From: Leptofilum sp041748655
Lineage (GTDB): Bacteria; Chloroflexota; Anaerolineae; Promineifilales; Promineifilaceae
Direction: 5' to 3'
DNA: 64,000 bases
Assembly: GCA_041748655.1 (NCBI GenBank)
Contig: JBGTCV010000047.1
Span: 28,308 to 92,307, forward strand
Each line of letters opens with the position of its first letter. Within the stretch, counting starts at the first letter, position 1. Positions 61,225 to 64,000 of this stretch are shown here, piece after piece. A model generated the notes under the pieces. The model did no database searches, was not told where the DNA came from, and saw only the letters and a list, made by a program, of their open reading frames with translations. The position numbers and the translations under genes are program-made.

Positions 61225-62031
61225 ATGGAAACTTACGACGACGACCTCAGCAAGTTTGAAGCAGACGGTGCTGCACCTTTGCCAGACACCAACGATCAAG
61301 GCACTGTTGAACACGATGGTGCTCAGATCTGGTACGCAACGTATGGGTCCGGCCCGCCCGTGATTCTGCTGCACGGTGGCCTCGGTCACAGTGGCAACTG
61401 GGGCTTTCAAGTTCCAGCATTGGTCGGCAGTGGCTATCGGGCCGTATTGATTGACAGCCGGGGTCACGGCCGTAGTACACGCGACGAACGGCCGTATACA
61501 TATGAATTGATGGCAGCCGATGTTGCGGCGGTGATGAATGCCTTGGGCTTCAAGCAGGCGAGTCTGGTAGGCTGGAGCGATGGCGCGGTCATCGCCTTGA
61601 TTCTTGCTTCGAAAGCACCCACACAGGTGACGGGCGTGTTTTTCTTTGCTTGCAACATGGACCCGAGCGGCACCAAGGAGTTTGTATTTACCCCAACCAT
61701 TGGACGCTGCCTAAGCCGGCTCAGGCAAGACTACCAACGGCTATCGACCACACCGGATCAATTCGAAGCGTTTTCCGAGGCGGTCGGCCTGATGCAGCAA
61801 ACGCAACCCAACTATTCGGCACATGATTTGGCGCAGATCAGCGTGCCGGTGGCAATCGTCCAGAGCGAGCATGATGAATTCATCAAGCGCGAACACGCCG
61901 AATATCTGGCGCGGAACATTCCCAAGGCGGAATTTATCGCTCTTGCCGGGGTGAGTCATTTCGCCCCACTGCAGCGACCCGAACAATTTAACACCGCCAT
62001 GCTGGCCTTCCTTGGCAAAACGTTTGCTTGA
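61225..62031 (+). CDS. Alpha/beta hydrolase 2
   Basis: The 268-residue hydrolase from ATG 61225 (CAAGGAGATCAAC) has ILLHGGLGHSGNW (oxyanion), IDSRGHGRSTRD, nucleophile Ser in LVGWSDGAVIAL, an Asp in VAIVQSEHDEF and His in AGVSHFAP. This matches the haloperoxidase/esterase group. A longer frame to 61165 overlaps the preceding gene and is rejected. Two ACGGCCGT copies lie within its first 280 bases. Confidence 0.9.
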   Translation: METYDDDLSKFEADGAAPLPDTNDQGTVEHDGAQIWYATYGSGPPVILLHGGLGHSGNWGFQVPALVGSGYRAVLIDSRGHGRSTRDERPYTYELMAADVAAVMNALGFKQASLVGWSDGAVIALILASKAPTQVTGVFFFACNMDPSGTKEFVFTPTIGRCLSRLRQDYQRLSTTPDQFEAFSEAVGLMQQTQPNYSAHDLAQISVPVAIVQSEHDEFIKREHAEYLARNIPKAEFIALAGVSHFAPLQRPEQFNTAMLAFLGKTFA

Positions 62032-62104
62032 AGCAAGACAGCGGGAAGCTGGGCTATGCCAGCCCGTTGCAGGATGAAAGGAGATTTTTAGGGAAAATTA
62101 TCAA

Positions 62105-62176
62105 CTGAGAAAAGTAATTGCACATCTGATTATTATTTTGGACGGCGTAGTGAAGTTTGACAGGTTGCAATCTTGA
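62105..62176 (+). pseudogene. Remnant of a third RibD/DHFR-like gene
   Basis: CTG 62105 (where ATG would be expected) reads L-R-K-V-I-A-H-L-I-I-I-L-D-G-V-V-K-F-D, the typical MRKVI..xxSLDGVV N-terminus of the RibD-C family, then stops at 62176. An AAGGAG lies about 25 bases upstream. Nothing similar follows, so this is a truncated relic inside the 199-bp gap between the hydrolase and the fusion gene. Confidence 0.5.
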
Positions 62177-62230
62177 CCTACCAACCGATGAAAAATTTAT
62201 GATGAGTTATTTGATGGAGGTAAAAACACC

Positions 62231-63748
62231 ATGAAAACGCATGTGCAAAAAATCATCCCACATTTTTGGTTTGACAAAGGAGCCAAAGAAGCGGCAGAGT
62301 TTTACTGCTCCGTTTTTCCTGATTCAAAAGTTACCAGTGTAACAACACTTCACGACACCCCCTCCGGTGACGTTGATACCGTTACGTTTGAGCTGTGGGG
62401 ACAGAAGTTTATGGCCATCGATGCAGGGCCGCTGTTTAAGTTCAATCCATCGATATCCTTCTTCGTGAATTTCGACCCGTCGCGGGAAGAAAACGCGAGC
62501 AAGAAGCTCGATGCCATGTGGCAAAAATTGTCCGAGGGCGGAACGGTGCTCATGCCGCTTGACAAGTACCCATTCAGCGAGCGATATGGCTGGATTGAGG
62601 ACAAATATGGCTTATCGTGGCAGTTGATTCTTACCGATCCCGAAGGCGATCCCCGGCCACCGATCGTGCCGTCGCTTTTGTTCGTTAATGATGTCTGTGG
62701 CAAGGCGGAAGAGGCAATGAATTTCTATTTGTCGATGTTCAAAAACTCAAAACAGGGATTCGTTGCCCGTTATCCCAAAGGCCTGGAACCCGACCAAGAA
62801 GGAACCCTCATGTTTGCCGACTTTATGCTGGAAAACCAGTGGTTTGCGGCCATGGACAGCGCCCACGAGCACCAATTCAATTTCAACGAAGCCATTTCCC
62901 TCATGGTCTACTGTGACACGCAGGTGGAGATTGATGACTATTGGCAGAAGCTCTCCGCCGTGCCGGAGGCCGAGCAGCGCGGCTGGCTAAAAGACAGGTA
63001 CGGGGTGTCGTGGCAAATCGTGCCCACGGCAATGGATGAGATGATGAGCCAAAATGCTCCGCAGCGTTTATATCTGATGCAAGTTGGGTCCATGCCGGAA
63101 TACGAGATTCCGATTGTTTGCTATCTGGTGCAAACCGGTGATGGCAAGAATATTCTGATCGACAGTGGTCTACCGGAGATTATCCCTGAAGACGCTTCGG
63201 AGTTTGAGAACGGACGGGACGTTATCGAGCAGTTGGCGAACATTGGCTTAAAACCGGACGATATTGATACAGTCATTTCGACGCATTATGATGGCGACCA
63301 TGCCGGAAGACACGCGGCATTCACGAAGGCGCAATATGTTGTTCAGCGTGTGCATCATTTGGATGCGGCGAGCAACCCACGTTATGCTGCCATTCGACCA
63401 GAATGGGATCAGCCAATGGAGCGCATTCGGCTGGTGGACGGGGACACGGAACTGCTGCCGGGGCTGGAGCTGATTGAGACGAGCGGGCATGTGCCGGGAC
63501 ATCAATCGGTGCTGGTGCGGCTGCCCAAAACGGGGGCGATTTTATTGACGATTGACGCTGTACCCTTCGGCGAGGGCTTTACCCGTGACGAGCAGGACGA
63601 CGGTAGCAACCCGGACGCCGAAGCGATCCGCGCCAGTACGATTAAACTGCTTGATCTGGTCGAACGGGAGCATATCGGGCTGGTGATTTTCGGTCATGAC
63701 AAGGAGCAGTGGGAAACACTCAAAAAAGCGCCAGAGTTTTACGAGTAA
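62231..63748 (+). CDS. VOC-VOC-metallo-beta-lactamase fusion protein
   Basis: The 505-residue protein has two tandem PhnB/3-demethylubiquinone-methyltransferase-like VOC domains (residues 5-135, IIPHFWFDKGAKEAAEFYCS; 145-272, PSLLFVNDVCGKAEEAMNFY) followed by a complete metallo-beta-lactamase/lactonase-type domain (about 276-505). The MBL core motif reads THYDGDHAG, so the second metal ligand His of the usual HxHxDH is Asp; later ligands (SGHVPGHQ, GHDKEQ) are present. The junction (AMDEMMSQNAPQRLYL) joins a near-complete VOC tail to an exact MBL start. VOC proteins of this type bind or degrade small hydrophobic compounds. GGAGGT precedes ATG 62231. It has no ACGGCCGT copy. Confidence 0.85.
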   Translation: MKTHVQKIIPHFWFDKGAKEAAEFYCSVFPDSKVTSVTTLHDTPSGDVDTVTFELWGQKFMAIDAGPLFKFNPSISFFVNFDPSREENASKKLDAMWQKLSEGGTVLMPLDKYPFSERYGWIEDKYGLSWQLILTDPEGDPRPPIVPSLLFVNDVCGKAEEAMNFYLSMFKNSKQGFVARYPKGLEPDQEGTLMFADFMLENQWFAAMDSAHEHQFNFNEAISLMVYCDTQVEIDDYWQKLSAVPEAEQRGWLKDRYGVSWQIVPTAMDEMMSQNAPQRLYLMQVGSMPEYEIPIVCYLVQTGDGKNILIDSGLPEIIPEDASEFENGRDVIEQLANIGLKPDDIDTVISTHYDGDHAGRHAAFTKAQYVVQRVHHLDAASNPRYAAIRPEWDQPMERIRLVDGDTELLPGLELIETSGHVPGHQSVLVRLPKTGAILLTIDAVPFGEGFTRDEQDDGSNPDAEAIRASTIKLLDLVEREHIGLVIFGHDKEQWETLKKAPEFYE

Positions 63749-63894
63749 AGCAGCATTTAAATTGAAAAAGTTAAAGAGAAAGCTGACACGATATTTTCGT
63801 GTCCGATTGAGTGCCAATTTGCGCCCTTATCCCTCTCACGTTAAGCTATAGAGATCATGATCGTGGCTATCAGGGGGGCAGGTGAGCGCAGAGT

Positions 63895-64000
63895 ATGGCG
63901 CGCATCCAGAACATTCTCACGGTCACGCAAGGGGGCATCCTGTATACGGATATTGCGGAGGTTGTACGCTGGATTGACTTCCAGGAATGCCGCGTGAATC
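63895..64000 (+). CDS. Start of an unidentified protein (cut by window end)
   Basis: ATG 63895 opens 35 codons (MARIQNILTVTQGGILYTDI and EVVRWIDFQECRVN) with no stop up to the edge and a G-rich stretch upstream that may bind ribosomes. No family recognised. The 146-bp gap after the fusion gene shows nothing else. Confidence 0.4.
   Translation, partial: MARIQNILTVTQGGILYTDIAEVVRWIDFQECRVN

Overview
The window looks like chromosomal DNA of a Chloroflexota bacterium (Anaerolineae/Caldilineae-like), moderately GC-rich. This rests on inference from gene content: very large multi-GAF histidine kinase, oversized SecA, family-39-type membrane glycosyltransferases with beta-sandwich tails, SH3b and Pro/Thr-rich surface proteins, many small lipoproteins and paralogous GNAT/SDR enzymes. 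No rRNA, tRNA, CRISPR array or complete insertion sequence was recognised. A striking genome-scale signature runs through the whole window: the palindrome ACGGCCGT (usually AACGGCCGTT) occurs about 95 times by hand count, where about one is expected by chance. It lies in coding DNA of every frame and in gaps.

Layout. 1-3.9 kb: two translationally coupled membrane glycosyltransferase-like proteins. 4-6.6 kb: mutM, a conserved unknown and adenosine deaminase. 6.8-17.7 kb (minus strand): GAF-rich histidine kinase, secA, then prs-meaB-B12-binding domain. 17.9-19.5 kb: exported six-repeat SH3b protein. 19.6-21.8 kb (minus): Fur-family regulator, metal ABC permease and ATPase. 22-27 kb: ABC-2 exporter plus two tandem AI-2E-family permeases. 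27-31.7 kb (minus): GT4 glycosyltransferase, (alpha/alpha)6 glucosidase-like protein, YihY/BrkB protein and SDR. 31.8-34.7 kb: broken TolB-like gene, VapC-type toxin/antitoxin, TolB-like lipoprotein and a lone antitoxin-like gene. 34.9-46.4 kb: mostly housekeeping and small metabolic genes (LysE exporter, QueA-like, SDRs, DUF2785, monooxygenase, YqeK-like, lipoprotein, argH, two response-regulator proteins, aldo/keto reductase).

46.4-50.6 kb is the most interesting part. A 659-residue protein combines an N-terminal effector-associated (death-like) domain, a TIR domain, one membrane helix, a Pro/Thr stalk and a C-terminal FGE-sulfatase/C-type-lectin-fold domain that lacks the catalytic cysteines. 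Directly downstream lies the first ~50 residues of a DGR-type reverse transcriptase, cut off where a stretch homologous to a GNAT 3' end and a 203-bp mobile-looking element begin. I read this as the relic of a diversity-generating retroelement that once diversified a TIR-linked sensor. A second copy of the element lies 2.6 kb away, downstream of an intact Eis-like acetyltransferase.

50.7-64 kb: MFS transporter, mutS (with an intergenic-type repeat inserted in frame), an AT-rich gene with a second effector-associated domain, and then an HxlR-controlled run of small detoxification-type genes: DHA2 efflux pump, DUF1579-like, two RibD/DHFR-like, two alpha/beta hydrolases, a YCII-like protein, and a VOC-VOC-metallo-beta-lactamase fusion. 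Short iterated-word inverted repeats (several families) sit repeatedly at or across gene 3' ends.
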